Positions 27,720 to 37,417 of a DNA stretch of 64,000 nt are shown piece after piece. The notes beneath the pieces were generated by a model. The model had not been told where the DNA came from. It searched no databases and saw only the letters and a list, made by a program, of their open reading frames with translations. Source of the stretch: Rhizobium sp. BT04 (GTDB lineage Bacteria; Pseudomonadota; Alphaproteobacteria; Rhizobiales; Rhizobiaceae); contig NZ_CP125649.1 of NCBI RefSeq assembly GCF_030053135.1, positions 124,001-188,000 on the forward strand. The letters are read 5' to 3'. The stretch's first letter is position 1. Each line of letters starts with the position of its first letter. A program made the translations under genes and the position numbers.

Positions 27720-28901
27720 TTATGGTTTGTCGTTGCGTTCGGGAGGAGGCTTCGGTCCGCTATGACCGCCGCGCTGTTCATCGAGCTTCGCATTGGCCAG
27801 TCCGAGAATGGACCCAGCGTAGGCGCCGGGAGAGCCGATTGCCTTTTCCTTCGCCGCCGATCCGGCTGCTTGCGCGCCGGAACTGAAGCTCGCGCCAATG
27901 CCGCGAAGAGCGGCACCTGCAACGGATGAACCGCCAGTTCGTGCGGCTTGAGCCGCCGCGAAGCCCGCGCCGGCGGCGCCGGCAGCGAGGAAGCCAGCGC
28001 CGGCGGCGAATGATGCCCCTTGCCCGCCGTGGCGGATCGCTTCCATTCCTCCGGAAACCGAGGCGCCCTGGACAACGCCCTGGATTATATTCGGGACATA
28101 CATGGCGATGATGAAGACCACGACGGAAATACCGGCGATGGCCAAGGTCGTAACGAACTGATCCGACGATGCGGTCGGGGCATTGGCCAGGCCCAAGAGG
28201 ACCTGCGATCCGATCTTGGCGATCATCACCAAGGCCATGAGCTTCATGCCGACGCCGAATGCATAGACGAGGTAGCGAACAGCAAAGTCTTTCGTGAAGG
28301 ACGAACCGCCCAGGCCAAGCATGATCATGCCGGCGAGCAAGCCGACATACATCTCAACCATCACCGACACGAAAATCGCTGCGACCAGCGAGAAGGAAAT
28401 GACAACGATGCCCATGGCGAGAACGGCGGCAATCGCGAGCGCATTGTCTTCGAACACCCCGAACTGTGCCTGCTCCGACATCTGAGAGGCGACGCGGATA
28501 CCGGCGTCGAACACTTCAGCAGGCGACGCTGAACCGCCGCCGGCGCCAATCTGGAAAAGGCTGTCGACCACCGCTCGCGCAAAGGTCGGACCTTGGGTCA
28601 GAACGAATGCGAAGAACCCGACAAACATGATCCGCCGCACCAGTTCGGCGAACCAGCTGTCCAGCGAGGCTGACTGGATCGCCAGCCAGACGGCCGCAAT
28701 ACCGATCTCGATCGTCGCGAGAATCCAGAATAGGGACTTCGCCGCGTCCATGATGGTGGTTTCCCACCCCTTCGCAGCAGACGAGACCTGGTTTTCCAGC
28801 TCTGTGAGGACCTGTCCCTCTTGAGCGAATGCGGGAACAGCATAGGCGACGAAGAAGAGACCTGTAATCAGGAACGAGCGTGCGACAGTCACCTTCACCA
28901 T
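27720..28901 (-). CDS. trbL: TrbL (VirB6-like polytopic channel protein)
   Basis: 393 residues: signal peptide, then five to six membrane helices (about 50-270) and a Gly/Ala-rich cytoplasmic tail (about 280-393). Inner-membrane part of the conjugation pore. The start overlaps the trbK stop by 7 bases. Confidence 0.92.
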   Translation of the reverse strand: MVKVTVARSFLITGLFFVAYAVPAFAQEGQVLTELENQVSSAAKGWETTIMDAAKSLFWILATIEIGIAAVWLAIQSASLDSWFAELVRRIMFVGFFAFVLTQGPTFARAVVDSLFQIGAGGGSASPAEVFDAGIRVASQMSEQAQFGVFEDNALAIAAVLAMGIVVISFSLVAAIFVSVMVEMYVGLLAGMIMLGLGGSSFTKDFAVRYLVYAFGVGMKLMALVMIAKIGSQVLLGLANAPTASSDQFVTTLAIAGISVVVFIIAMYVPNIIQGVVQGASVSGGMEAIRHGGQGASFAAGAGFLAAGAAGAGFAAAQAARTGGSSVAGAALRGIGASFSSGAQAAGSAAKEKAIGSPGAYAGSILGLANAKLDEQRGGHSGPKPPPERNDKP

Positions 28902-29098
28902 CTCGGGCGCATCTCCTGACCTTCCTTGATCGGCGGCAGCTCCTTGTCGGAGCCGAAGAAATTTTCCCGGACTGCGCGCTGCTCCTCGGTGAGCGCAGGT
29001 ACTCCTGTGTTTCGCGAATTGACGATCAGCACTGTCGCTGCAGACGATGCAGCGGCGATAGCCAACAGCAAGGCAATCAGGACGGAGCGGCTCACCAT
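28895..29098 (-). CDS. trbK: TrbK entry-exclusion protein
   Basis: 67 residues, one N-terminal hydrophobic segment without a lipobox cysteine, then a short polar tail. Known: Ti-type TrbK mediates entry exclusion between like plasmids. The tail (RENFFGSDKE...KEGQEMRPRW) resembles the C-terminus of TrbJ, encoded just upstream. Overlaps trbJ and trbL by 7 bases each. Confidence 0.82.
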   Translation of the reverse strand: MVSRSVLIALLLAIAAASSAATVLIVNSRNTGVPALTEEQRAVRENFFGSDKELPPIKEGQEMRPRW

Positions 29099-29889
29099 CG
29101 CGGTTCCATTTTCTGGCCTTCCGGAACGCTCTTGACCTCAGCGTTGAAGAACTTTTCCCGCCGCGCCTGCGCCAGGTCCTTGTCGGTCTGTTCCGTCTGA
29201 AGCCAGGTTCCCATCATTGTCATCTGTTGGGAGACGAGACCGCGAAGCTTCTGCATTTGCGAGACTTGCTGAGCGGCGATCTCGTGGCCGACCTGCAAAG
29301 CCTTCATCTGTCCGTCAGCCGTTTCGGACATCGACCGCAGCGAGGACATCGTATCTTCCTCGCTATCGAACTGGTCGGCCGTGAGGCTCGCCGCCTTCAA
29401 CGAGCTGGCGATGGTGTCACGGTTGGTGTTCGACCAGGACTGGTAGGTCGAGGAGAACGTTGCGTTGTCAGGCAAGTTGGTCTTGAGATCGGCATAACTC
29501 TGAAAGCGCTGCTGAAGAACGTCGTCCGCATTCCCCATCGAAAACGCGATGCTCTGTCCCTGGTCAACGATACTGCGCAGCTGGTTGAGATCGCTTTCGA
29601 CCTTCCCCCAGACATGGTCAGGAAGTTGCGCAGTGTTTTGCAGCATGTTCTCGTAGATCTTCAGCTGGTTCTGGATCTGCTCTGCAAGCTGGCTGATCTG
29701 GGTCAGCTGATTGTCGACCTGGATGCCGGAGCTTTTCATGAGATCCACGAGCTGCGCATTGTTGGCGAGCTGCGTCCATTCCGTCGCAGCGCCGGTGGCT
29801 GTACCGGCTTGCACCGAACCTGCGGTTACGATCGTGAGCGTGGCGGTCGCTAGGCAAGCAAACCATCTATTTGAGTAGCGATGCGGCAT
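29092..29889 (-). CDS. trbJ: TrbJ (VirB5-like)
   Basis: 265 residues with a signal peptide (to about SVQAG) and a long helical, coiled-coil body rich in Gln. VirB5-type minor pilus component of the periplasm/cell surface. ATG 29889 follows AGAGGGG; it overlaps the end of trbE by 23 bases. C-terminus REKFFNAEVKSVPEGQKMEP (then RW). Confidence 0.9.
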   Translation of the reverse strand: MPHRYSNRWFACLATATLTIVTAGSVQAGTATGAATEWTQLANNAQLVDLMKSSGIQVDNQLTQISQLAEQIQNQLKIYENMLQNTAQLPDHVWGKVESDLNQLRSIVDQGQSIAFSMGNADDVLQQRFQSYADLKTNLPDNATFSSTYQSWSNTNRDTIASSLKAASLTADQFDSEEDTMSSLRSMSETADGQMKALQVGHEIAAQQVSQMQKLRGLVSQQMTMMGTWLQTEQTDKDLAQARREKFFNAEVKSVPEGQKMEPRW

Positions 29890-32317
29890 CGTGAACCCCT
29901 CTCGTTTCAAGCCAGTGGATCGGCCAGTCGCGGCCATGTTCGGATTTCAGTCCCCGGATGCGTTTGAGGTCCTCTTTGCCCGACGCCCCGACAAAGCTCA
30001 GCGCGACGGCCCCAAGCGACATGTCGAAGAGCCGCCGGCCTTCTGGCGTGGCGACGTAGTATTCGCGCTTCGGCATGGCGGTAGCGACGATCTCGATCTG
30101 CCGCTCGTTGAAGCCTATTCGCTCGTAGAATTCTCGCGTCCCCGACTCGCGAGCAGCGCCATTCGGAAGGCAAATCTTGGTGGCGCAAGATTCCTTCAGC
30201 ACGTCGATAATGCCGGACCGTTCGGCATCGGAGATCGATTGGGTCGCAAGGACGACAGCGCAGTTCGCCTTGCGCAGCACCTTCAGCCACTCGCGAATTT
30301 TGTCGCGGAACACAGGGTGGCCGAGCATTAGCCACGCCTCGTCAAGCACGATCAGGCTCGGCGACCCATCCAGCCGCTTCTCGATCCGGCGGAACAGGTA
30401 GGTCAGCACTGGCACGAGGTTACGCTCGCCCATATTCATCAGTTGCTCGATCTCGAAGGTCTGGAAGGCACCAAGCGTGAGGCCATCCTCTTCCGCATCG
30501 AGGAGCTGGCCCATCGGGCCATCGACGGTGTAGTGATGCAGTGCGTCCTTGATCTCGCGCAGTTGCACGCCGCTGACGAAATCCGAGAGCGACCGACCAG
30601 AGGCGTTCGCCATCAGTCCGATCTGCCGAGAGATGGCGTTACGATGATCGGGGGTGATCGTGACGCCCTGCAGACCGACCAACATCTCGATCCATTCCGT
30701 CGCCCACGCCCGGTCGGCATCACTGCTGAGTTCGGACAATGGGCAAAAGGACAACGCCCTGCCCCCTTCCACATTGTCGCCGCCGATCTCATAGTGATCG
30801 CCGTCAGCAGCGAGCGTCAGGGGTAGAAGCGAACTGCCTTTGTCAAAGGCGAAGATCTGCGCATTATCATACCGGCGAAACTGTGCGGCGATCAGTGCAA
30901 GCAGCGTCGACTTGCCCGACCCCGTTGGACCAAAGATCAGCGTGTGGCCGACATCATCGACGTGCAGGTTCAGGCGAAACGCTGTCGAGCCGCTCGCAAC
31001 CTGCATCAAAGGCGGGGAATTCGGCGGATAAAATGGGCATGGCGCAACCGGATTTCCGGACCAGACCGAGTTCAGAGGAATCAGGTCGGCGAGATTGCTG
31101 GTGTTGATCAGCGGCTCGCGGATGTTGCAATACCAGTTGCCCGGCAAGCTACCGAGATAGGCGTCGGTGGCGTTGAGCGTTTCGATTCGCGCGCCGAAAC
31201 CTTCCGCCTGGATCAGCCGGCGGACCGCTTCCGCTTTCTCCTGCAGCGCCTCGCGATCACTGTCGAACAACACGACGACCGGTGTGTAATAGCCATAGGC
31301 AACCAGCTGCGACGACGCCTGCGCGATCGCATCCTCAGTCTCGGCCACCATGGTCATCGCGTCCTGGTCGACGGATCGACTTTGTGTCTGGAATATCTGG
31401 TCGAAGAACGGCCGGACCTTCTGCTGCCATTTCTTGCGTGTGCGTTCGAGCTTCTGCCGTGCTTCCTCGGCATCAAGGAAAATGAAGCGCGATGACCATC
31501 GATAGGTTAGCGGCATTAAATCAAGACTATTCAGGATCCCTGGGCAGCTTTCGGCCGGCAGGCCATCGATCGCAACGATGCCGAGGAAACGGTTTTCGAC
31601 CTTTGGCGTCAGTCCGTGCTCAAGCTCCGCGGTGGCGATCCAATCAAGGTACATCGGAACATCCGGAAGCCGGATTGGATGGCTTTCGCCGGTGGTGCAG
31701 AATCGGGCGAACTGAAGCAACTCGTCATATCGCGCAATTCGCTCCCCTCCCCTTTCGACCGTTTCGCGGGTTTCCATTCGCCGGATCGAAAGAGTGTTGG
31801 CAAAATACTGCTCAAGCTCTCGCACCGCGTTCTTGAACACGAAGAGCACCGTATCCGCGTAGGATTTTTTCCGGCTTTCCTCATCCGAATAGATGTATTT
31901 GCTGAGAGCAGTCTTCTTGGACTCGAGCGGCCGGTAGGTCAGGATCAGCGCATGCTTGCTCTCGAAATGCCCCTGCTCGCGTGCGAAATGCGCCCGACGC
32001 TCGGCATCGATCGCGCGGGTCACCGGGTCCGGGAAATGGCAACGGTCTTCTGTGGGATAGTTGACCGTCGGAATGCGGATGGCCTCGACCTGGATCATCC
32101 ACCCGCTTCCGAGCCGCGACAGAACGGCATTGATCTGCCTCGACAGCTCGTTGCGCTCGAGGTCGGTCGCGCTTTCGGAGTCCGGGCCAGCGAAATACCA
32201 GCCGGCCATCAGGCTTCCGTCCTTCAACAGGAGGACACCATTGTCGACGAGGCCGGCATAGGGAACGAGATCGGCGAAGGATGGGCCGGTCACCCGGAAG
32301 CGTTTGAGAGCTACCAT
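29867..32317 (-). CDS. trbE: TrbE ATPase (VirB3/VirB4-like)
   Basis: 816 residues. Walker A FGPTGSGKSTLLALIAAQF near 455, Walker B LIVLDEAWLML near 655, and a Q-rich late motif (ATQSISDAERSG). Inner-membrane-associated energiser of the mating channel. Length is usual for Ti-type TrbE. ATG 32317 follows closely after trbD. Confidence 0.95.
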   Translation of the reverse strand: MVALKRFRVTGPSFADLVPYAGLVDNGVLLLKDGSLMAGWYFAGPDSESATDLERNELSRQINAVLSRLGSGWMIQVEAIRIPTVNYPTEDRCHFPDPVTRAIDAERRAHFAREQGHFESKHALILTYRPLESKKTALSKYIYSDEESRKKSYADTVLFVFKNAVRELEQYFANTLSIRRMETRETVERGGERIARYDELLQFARFCTTGESHPIRLPDVPMYLDWIATAELEHGLTPKVENRFLGIVAIDGLPAESCPGILNSLDLMPLTYRWSSRFIFLDAEEARQKLERTRKKWQQKVRPFFDQIFQTQSRSVDQDAMTMVAETEDAIAQASSQLVAYGYYTPVVVLFDSDREALQEKAEAVRRLIQAEGFGARIETLNATDAYLGSLPGNWYCNIREPLINTSNLADLIPLNSVWSGNPVAPCPFYPPNSPPLMQVASGSTAFRLNLHVDDVGHTLIFGPTGSGKSTLLALIAAQFRRYDNAQIFAFDKGSSLLPLTLAADGDHYEIGGDNVEGGRALSFCPLSELSSDADRAWATEWIEMLVGLQGVTITPDHRNAISRQIGLMANASGRSLSDFVSGVQLREIKDALHHYTVDGPMGQLLDAEEDGLTLGAFQTFEIEQLMNMGERNLVPVLTYLFRRIEKRLDGSPSLIVLDEAWLMLGHPVFRDKIREWLKVLRKANCAVVLATQSISDAERSGIIDVLKESCATKICLPNGAARESGTREFYERIGFNERQIEIVATAMPKREYYVATPEGRRLFDMSLGAVALSFVGASGKEDLKRIRGLKSEHGRDWPIHWLETRGVHDAASLLK

Positions 32318-32327
32318 GGCCGTCTCC

Positions 32328-32627
32328 TCAATACCGTCGCCACGGCGAAGTGGTCGCCTTGTAGTAGGGCTTGTAGGAAATGTGCCTGATATAGACTTGC
32401 CGCATCAGCGGGTCGGACTTCGCCATCATCCTGAGCAGCCCGACGATCACGACCCATACAGCGACGCCGAAGAGCGCCGAATAAACAGTGAGGACGACGA
32501 AGATCAGGATCACCGCTGCAAGACCCGTGATCAGCACCAGCTCCCGGTCGGCGCCCATCAGTAGGTTCGGGCGCGAAAGCGCGCGGTGGATTCGGTTGCG
32601 CCGCAGGCCGGAAAGGGACTCAACCAT
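32328..32627 (-). CDS. trbD: TrbD (VirB3-like)
   Basis: 99 residues, two membrane helices near 35-75 after a basic N-terminus ([20 protein letters not shown]), the VirB3 signature. GGGAGG precedes ATG 32627, and the gene overlaps the trbC stop by 8 bases. Inner-membrane partner of TrbE. Confidence 0.92.
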   Translation of the reverse strand: MVESLSGLRRNRIHRALSRPNLLMGADRELVLITGLAAVILIFVVLTVYSALFGVAVWVVIVGLLRMMAKSDPLMRQVYIRHISYKPYYKATTSPWRRY

Positions 32628-33000
32628 GATCGCCCTCCCCTCCTCCGTTCGAAACAATCGTGATCTGATCGTCCGTCAGCCCGATCGAAGCGCCGGTCGC
32701 TCCGAACAGGCCGACGATGCTGGTGGCGCCGAGCAGGATGCCGGCGACGAGAACGACGTACACAAGTCGCCGCGCGAAATCGTTGAGCTCCCCGCCGAAG
32801 ATGAGCATGCCGCCGGCAATGGCCACGGCTGCAAGCGCGATCGCACCCGCGACCGGGCCGGTTATCGACTCCTGAATCTGCTGCAGCGGTCCTTCCCATG
32901 GGAGGCTGCCGCCGGAACTGGCGAGCGCCGGCGCGACAGAGGCAAGAACGATGGGCCCCGCCACGAGCGCGGAGGCGATGAGGGTATGCTTACGCGACAT
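32620..33000 (-). CDS. trbC: TrbC prepilin (VirB2-like)
   Basis: 126 residues: signal peptide (cleavage near ALASSGG), two hydrophobic helices (about 48-70 and 82-105) and a short Gly-rich tail. Pilin precursor, matured by TraF. ATG 33000 chosen; longer frames lie inside trbB. Confidence 0.93.
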   Translation of the reverse strand: MSRKHTLIASALVAGPIVLASVAPALASSGGSLPWEGPLQQIQESITGPVAGAIALAAVAIAGGMLIFGGELNDFARRLVYVVLVAGILLGATSIVGLFGATGASIGLTDDQITIVSNGGGEGDHG

Positions 33001-33967
33001 GGCGCGCCTCCTGTTCTTCGGTGAGCTGATCGGATTCGATCTCGTATTGTCCGTTGATGAACCGCTCGACTTGAATGATGTCGCGAACAAGCCGCCCACG
33101 CGGCGTCCGCTCAATCGAAATGACCAGGTCGACGGCCTCTCCGATCACCTCGTGCATCGGCTGCTGGCTGGCCTCTGCCGTAAGCTGCTCAAGACGGCGA
33201 AGCGCCGACATGGCGGTGTTTGAGTGAATGGTCGCCACGCCGCCCGGGTGACCGGTGTTCCAGGCCTTGAGCAATGTCAGGGCCGCGCCGTCGCGGACTT
33301 CGCCGACGACGATCCGGTCGGGACGCAGCCGCATGGTGCTCTTCAAGAGCCGCGCCATGTCGATTGTATCGCTGGTATGAAGGAGAACGGCGTTTTCGGC
33401 CGCGCATTGGATTTCCGCAGTATCCTCAAGAATAACGAGACGATCCTCCGGCGCAGATTTGACGATCTCGTCGATCACCGCGTTCGCAAGAGTCGTCTTG
33501 CCCGAGCCCGTTCCCCCGGAAATGACGATGTTTAGCCTCGCGGAGATCGCGCTGCGAATCGTCGACGCCTGGTATTCTGTCATCACGCCGGTGCGGACAT
33601 AATCTTCGAGCGGAATGAGACGTGATGCCCGGCGCCGAATCGTGAAGGCAGGCTTGGCGACGACGGGGGGCAACAGTCCCTCGAAACGGTGGCCGCCGAT
33701 CGGGAGCTCGCCGGAGATGATCGGCTGTTCCGTGTCCACTTCGGATTGGAGCGCATGGGCCACGGTACCGATCACCATCTCAGCGGCAGCAGACGACATC
33801 TCGCCGGCGGGCGCAACGCCGTGACCGAGGCGTTCGATGAACAACTTTCCGTCCGGATTGAGCATGATCTCGACGACAGTCGCGTCGTCCAGGGCAACGC
33901 AAAGCTGATCACCGAGCGCCTCCTGAAGTTTACGGACAAGACGGGGGTGAGAGCGAAGCTGGTTCAC
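32990..33967 (-). CDS. trbB: TrbB traffic ATPase (VirB11-like)
   Basis: 325 residues; Walker [16 protein letters not shown] near 157, Asp box LEDTAEIQ and Walker B region [14 protein letters not shown]. Hexameric cytoplasmic ATPase for pilus and DNA transfer. Start is GTG 33967, with AAGGAGA eight bases upstream; it lies 11 bases after traI, so traI is the first gene of the operon. Confidence 0.94.
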   Translation of the reverse strand: MNQLRSHPRLVRKLQEALGDQLCVALDDATVVEIMLNPDGKLFIERLGHGVAPAGEMSSAAAEMVIGTVAHALQSEVDTEQPIISGELPIGGHRFEGLLPPVVAKPAFTIRRRASRLIPLEDYVRTGVMTEYQASTIRSAISARLNIVISGGTGSGKTTLANAVIDEIVKSAPEDRLVILEDTAEIQCAAENAVLLHTSDTIDMARLLKSTMRLRPDRIVVGEVRDGAALTLLKAWNTGHPGGVATIHSNTAMSALRRLEQLTAEASQQPMHEVIGEAVDLVISIERTPRGRLVRDIIQVERFINGQYEIESDQLTEEQEARHVA

Positions 33968-33977
33968 GGATTTCTCC

Positions 33978-34601
33978 TTACGCTGCCTGGCTGACAGTGG
34001 TGAGTTCAGAACGGAAGTTGGAGGGGCGGAGCCTGAGGAACGTGTCCGCATCGGCGGGCAGAGTGCCCGCTACGGCCATCGTCACGCCGATCTTCTTGGG
34101 TTCGCCCAAGCGCTGCAGCGGCCATCCGACGCGAGCAAGGATCCGCTCGAATCGAAGATCGGTCACCGTCACAATCTCGGTATAGCCATTCGCCATGCAC
34201 CATTCGATGATGCCGGCGAACATGGTCAGTGTAGCCTCGTGGACCGAGCCGTTCTCCCTCCCCTCAGCGAGAGCCGTGTCGACGCAGAAGCGGGAACTCT
34301 CGACCATCGCGGCATGACCGTTGAGTTGACCGTCGGGGAGAAGCGACGGGAAAACGTCGGCCACCATGGTTGGACCAAGGGTAGGTAGGAGCCTCGCGCA
34401 CCCTGCCAGTTGGCCGGTCTCGGCGATGGCGAATACATAGGTCGGCCGAAGCGCGTCGAAACCATCAGACTCGCACCCCGCGGTTACGTCGACTTTCCAA
34501 CCCAGGCGATCGGAAAACACCCGCGCACGCAGCTGGTAGTGGATGTGTAGGAGATGCGCTTCTTGGATCGTCCGTGGCGTTGAGAGCGCGAGAGCCTGCA
34601 T
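33978..34601 (-). CDS. traI: TraI acyl-homoserine-lactone synthase
   Basis: 207 residues of the LuxI/TraI family: RARVFSDRLGWKV, ESDGFDALRPTYVFA and LAGCARLLPTLGPTMV near 25-85, and the ESSRFCVD core near 100. Makes the AHL signal for TraR from S-adenosylmethionine and acyl carrier protein. First gene of traI-trbBCDEJKLFGHI; two tra-box-like sites lie 60-175 bp upstream, giving positive feedback. Confidence 0.95.
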   Translation of the reverse strand: MQALALSTPRTIQEAHLLHIHYQLRARVFSDRLGWKVDVTAGCESDGFDALRPTYVFAIAETGQLAGCARLLPTLGPTMVADVFPSLLPDGQLNGHAAMVESSRFCVDTALAEGRENGSVHEATLTMFAGIIEWCMANGYTEIVTVTDLRFERILARVGWPLQRLGEPKKIGVTMAVAGTLPADADTFLRLRPSNFRSELTTVSQAA

Positions 34602-34661
34602 GAATTTCTCCGTCGTTGTTGTTCGGCGGGCAAATCAGCACAGATTGGAATCGAGGGGCAG

Positions 34662-34678
34662 TTGTAGGATTCAACATG
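34662..34678. promoter_or_regulatory. Putative tra box, traI-proximal copy
   Basis: TTGTAGGATTCAACATG; shares TTGTAGGATTCA with the sites at 34761 and 15003, and has GTTG/CAAC arms around a 7-base centre. Confidence 0.55.
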
Positions 34679-34760
34679 CGCGTTGCGAGGTGAGTCGCGG
34701 TTCATGAAGGTTGTGGTGCTACAGAACTTCCAAATCTGCCTGCTGTGATACTGTTCGGAT

Positions 34761-34775
34761 TTGTAGGATTCACAG
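34761..34775. promoter_or_regulatory. Putative tra box, repA-proximal copy
   Basis: TTGTAGGATTCACAG, identical (15 of 15) to the complement of 15003-15017. Located between divergent traI and repA; likely TraR target that couples copy number to transfer. The rest of 34602-34977 also carries two GTTAAC repeats at 34872 and 34883, possible RepA/RepB operator material. Confidence 0.6.
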
Positions 34776-34977
34776 GAGAACAATCCGGGATCATGGAGCC
34801 GTAGAGCGGAGCCTAACTCTCGGAGCGGAAAAGCAAAAATCCGAATAGTTTCGTGGAGATTGTCCCCGGTCGTTAACCTTTCGTTAACCCTAAACTTCTG
34901 GACCAGTTCGGAGAATCGTGTTCTATCTTTGGCGGGCAATGGCCGGTAAACCGGTAGGAAGCCGCCAAGAGGGACAG

Positions 34978-36201
34978 ATGGCGATAGCAAACCGAGTAGA
35001 AGCAGTTGTTGGCTCGAAGGAAGATGCCGGCAGCAAAATCATGCGCCATGCCGGGCTCTTGTCCGGGCAATTGCAGCAGCTCAGAACTCGTATGTATCCG
35101 CCAAAGTCAGAAAAGACCCTGCGTCCCTTTCTGACCAACGAAGTGTCGAAGCTGACGTCTATACCCGATTCCACCCTGAAGCTCATGTCCACCGAAGGGC
35201 GTGGACCGGTTCCCAGCAGGCTGGAAAATAACCATCGCGTGTACACTCTGGCCCAGATTAATGAACTGCGTGAATTGTTCGCGATGCAGAAACCTGCAGA
35301 CGCCTTGCGATTCCTTCCTCGTCGGCGTGCCGGCGAGCACCTCCAGGTTCTTGCGATAGCCAACTTCAAGGGCGGCAGCGCGAAGACGACAACCTGCGTC
35401 CACCTTGCCCACTATCTCGCCCTTCATGGGTATCGCGTCCTCGCACTCGACCTGGACCCGCAGGCATCCTTGTCCGCTTTGTTCGGTGCCCAGCCGGAAG
35501 TTGACGTCGGCTCGAATGAAACGATCTATGCCGCTTTGCGTTACGACGAAGCCGAACGTCGTCCAATCCGCGAGATAATTCGTAAGACATATTTCGACGG
35601 CATTGACCTCATTCCTGGCAATCTTGAAGTCATGGAGTATGAGCACGAAACACCACGGATCTTGGCGAACAAGTCCAGCTCCGGCGCGATCTTCTTTGAG
35701 CGGCTGAAACTCGCCCTTTCGGAAGTCGAGGCTGACTACGACATCGTGATTCTCGACACTCCGCCGTCGCTCGGCTTTCTGACGTTGAGCGCGATATACG
35801 CCGCGACTAGCATGATCATCACGGTCCACCCGGCCATGCTGGACGTCGCGTCAATGAGCCAGTTTCTTCTCATGATGGGCGATCTGATTAGTGTTTTGAA
35901 CGAGAGCGGCGCTCAGCTGGACCAGGACTTCATTCGGTATCTGGTCACGCGGCACGACACAAATGACGCGCCGCAGTCGCAAGTCGTTGCGATGCTTCGG
36001 CACCTGTTCGGCTCCGATGTACTATTGCCAACCGCCATTGAAAGCACCGCGGTTGAGGCAGCTGGTTTGGCGAAACGTTCGGTATACGAGCTCGAATTGG
36101 GGCAGATCGGGCGCGATACTCATAAGCGTGCCCGCGAGGCAGTAGATGCTGTGAACGAGGCGATAGTTCGCCTCGTCAATGACAGCTGGGGGCGAACATG
36201 A
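34978..36201 (+). CDS. repA: RepA plasmid partition ATPase (ParA family)
   Basis: 407 residues. The ParA deviant Walker A IANFKGGSAKTTTCVHLAHY lies near 125, with the LALDLDPQASLS and VILDTPPSLGFLT motifs following; N-terminal HTH region binds the operator. Partitions the plasmid with RepB and autorepresses repABC. ATG 34978 (MAIANRVEAV) follows AAGAGGGAC and matches usual RepA length; 20 further codons upstream have no site. Overlaps repB as ATGA. Confidence 0.95.
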   Translation: MAIANRVEAVVGSKEDAGSKIMRHAGLLSGQLQQLRTRMYPPKSEKTLRPFLTNEVSKLTSIPDSTLKLMSTEGRGPVPSRLENNHRVYTLAQINELRELFAMQKPADALRFLPRRRAGEHLQVLAIANFKGGSAKTTTCVHLAHYLALHGYRVLALDLDPQASLSALFGAQPEVDVGSNETIYAALRYDEAERRPIREIIRKTYFDGIDLIPGNLEVMEYEHETPRILANKSSSGAIFFERLKLALSEVEADYDIVILDTPPSLGFLTLSAIYAATSMIITVHPAMLDVASMSQFLLMMGDLISVLNESGAQLDQDFIRYLVTRHDTNDAPQSQVVAMLRHLFGSDVLLPTAIESTAVEAAGLAKRSVYELELGQIGRDTHKRAREAVDAVNEAIVRLVNDSWGRT

Positions 36202-37235
36202 GTAAATCTCCTCGCAAGTCGATTGTCGCCAGCTTCGGGTTGCTTTCTGCTGAGCTGGAGAGTGATCAGGCTGCGGATCAACAGCAGCCGTCGCAGACCC
36301 CTGCCCCGGTTCCGGGCAATCGTGTCGGAGCAGGTGTGATCGGTGCTGCTCATCGAGCGATCGATGACATTCGAACCGAGCGAGATCGCTTGAAGGCTAT
36401 CGTTGAGTCGGGCGGTGGTGCGGTTCGCGAGTTGGATCCGTCACTCATCGACCCCTCCCCTTATCCGGACAGGCTGCCGGACGATGACGCAACGACCTTC
36501 GAGGTGTTCAAGCGGTCGATCGAGACTGAGGGGCAAAAGGTTCCGGTCCAAGTCCGCAAACACCCCTCGTCGCCAGGTCGCTATCAGATCGTCTACGGGC
36601 ATCGACGCTGGCTCGCTGCCATGCAGCTTAAGAGGCCTGTTCGCGCTCTCGAAGTCGAGATTTCCGACCTCGACCTAGTTCTCGCACAAGGTATCGAAAA
36701 CGCAGGGCGTCAAGACCTCACCTGGATAGAGCGGGCGCTATTTGCAGCACGGATGGATGAGGCGGGGATCAAGCCTCGGCACATCTATGCGGCGCTCTCG
36801 ATCGAAGACGCAGAACTCGCACGGATGCGGAATGTCTACAGGGTCGTTCCGGCGGATATCATCGAGGCCATTGGGCGGGCGCCAAAGATTGGGCGGCCAC
36901 GCTGGCTCGATCTTGCCAAGACGGTAGCGGGCGACCCGGGAACGCTGGACGCCGTACGGGCGGCGCTGGATAGAAAAGGCAGTGCAGTTGAGACCTCCGA
37001 TCAGAGGTTTCAGCGTGCTTTAAATGCCCTTAAGCCAGCATCGACTGGCCGTCGGAAGCCAACCCCGATTACGGATAACAGTGGAACGAAGCTCGGCGCC
37101 CTAACGATTTCCTCGAAAGAGGTTCGAATTTCTGCGGAGGGCGCACTCGGGATCGAGTTTTTGAAGTTTGTTGAGGCTGAGGTCCCAGCGCTGACTGAGC
37201 GCTTTGCCAGCCTGCGAGAAAACGAAAAACCCTGA
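36198..37235 (+). CDS. repB: RepB partition protein (ParB family)
   Basis: 345 residues. ParB domain with QKVPVQVRKHPSSPGRYQIV (ending YGHRRWLAA) near 115-135 and IENAGRQDLTWIERALFA near 155. Binds parS-like sites and RepA. A perfect 18-bp palindrome begins 12 bases before its stop. Confidence 0.95.
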   Translation: MSKSPRKSIVASFGLLSAELESDQAADQQQPSQTPAPVPGNRVGAGVIGAAHRAIDDIRTERDRLKAIVESGGGAVRELDPSLIDPSPYPDRLPDDDATTFEVFKRSIETEGQKVPVQVRKHPSSPGRYQIVYGHRRWLAAMQLKRPVRALEVEISDLDLVLAQGIENAGRQDLTWIERALFAARMDEAGIKPRHIYAALSIEDAELARMRNVYRVVPADIIEAIGRAPKIGRPRWLDLAKTVAGDPGTLDAVRAALDRKGSAVETSDQRFQRALNALKPASTGRRKPTPITDNSGTKLGALTISSKEVRISAEGALGIEFLKFVEAEVPALTERFASLRENEKP

Positions 37236-37247
37236 CAGCTGTCAGGG
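37230..37247. repeat. 18-bp palindrome at the repB stop; candidate parS-like site
   Basis: CCCTGACAGCTGTCAGGG is perfectly symmetrical. A near copy (CCCTGACAGGTGGCAGGG) lies at 38667-38684 after repC, so the two flank repC. It does not fit the published 16-bp repABC parS pattern (GTT...AAC ends), so a RepB site or a hairpin terminator/attenuator remain alternatives. Confidence 0.5.
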
Positions 37248-37267
37248 CTTAGAAGAAGGAGCGCCGC

Positions 37268-37322
37268 AAAAGAAAAAGGCCCCCAAACGTTGCCGTCGTG
37301 GAAGCCTCTCTCAATGTGTGAC
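37268..37322 (-). ncRNA. Antisense ctRNA (incA-alpha) of repABC
   Basis: Minus-strand promoter TTGACT (37352-37357), 17 bases, GATTCT (37329-37334) predicts a start near 37322. The transcript folds AGGCTTCCA...TTTGGGGGCCT followed by TTTTTC, an intrinsic terminator ending near 37268. About 55 nt, in the repB-repC gap as in p42d-type plasmids. Represses repC and determines incompatibility. Confidence 0.8.
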
Positions 37323-37417
37323 AACTAGAGAATCGCATTTCCCCGAATCCCAGTCAAGAGTCTTTGGCACCGTAATTTGGTGGATAGGTTTCTTTTGCCT
37401 TTTTGAAGGTGAAGAAA

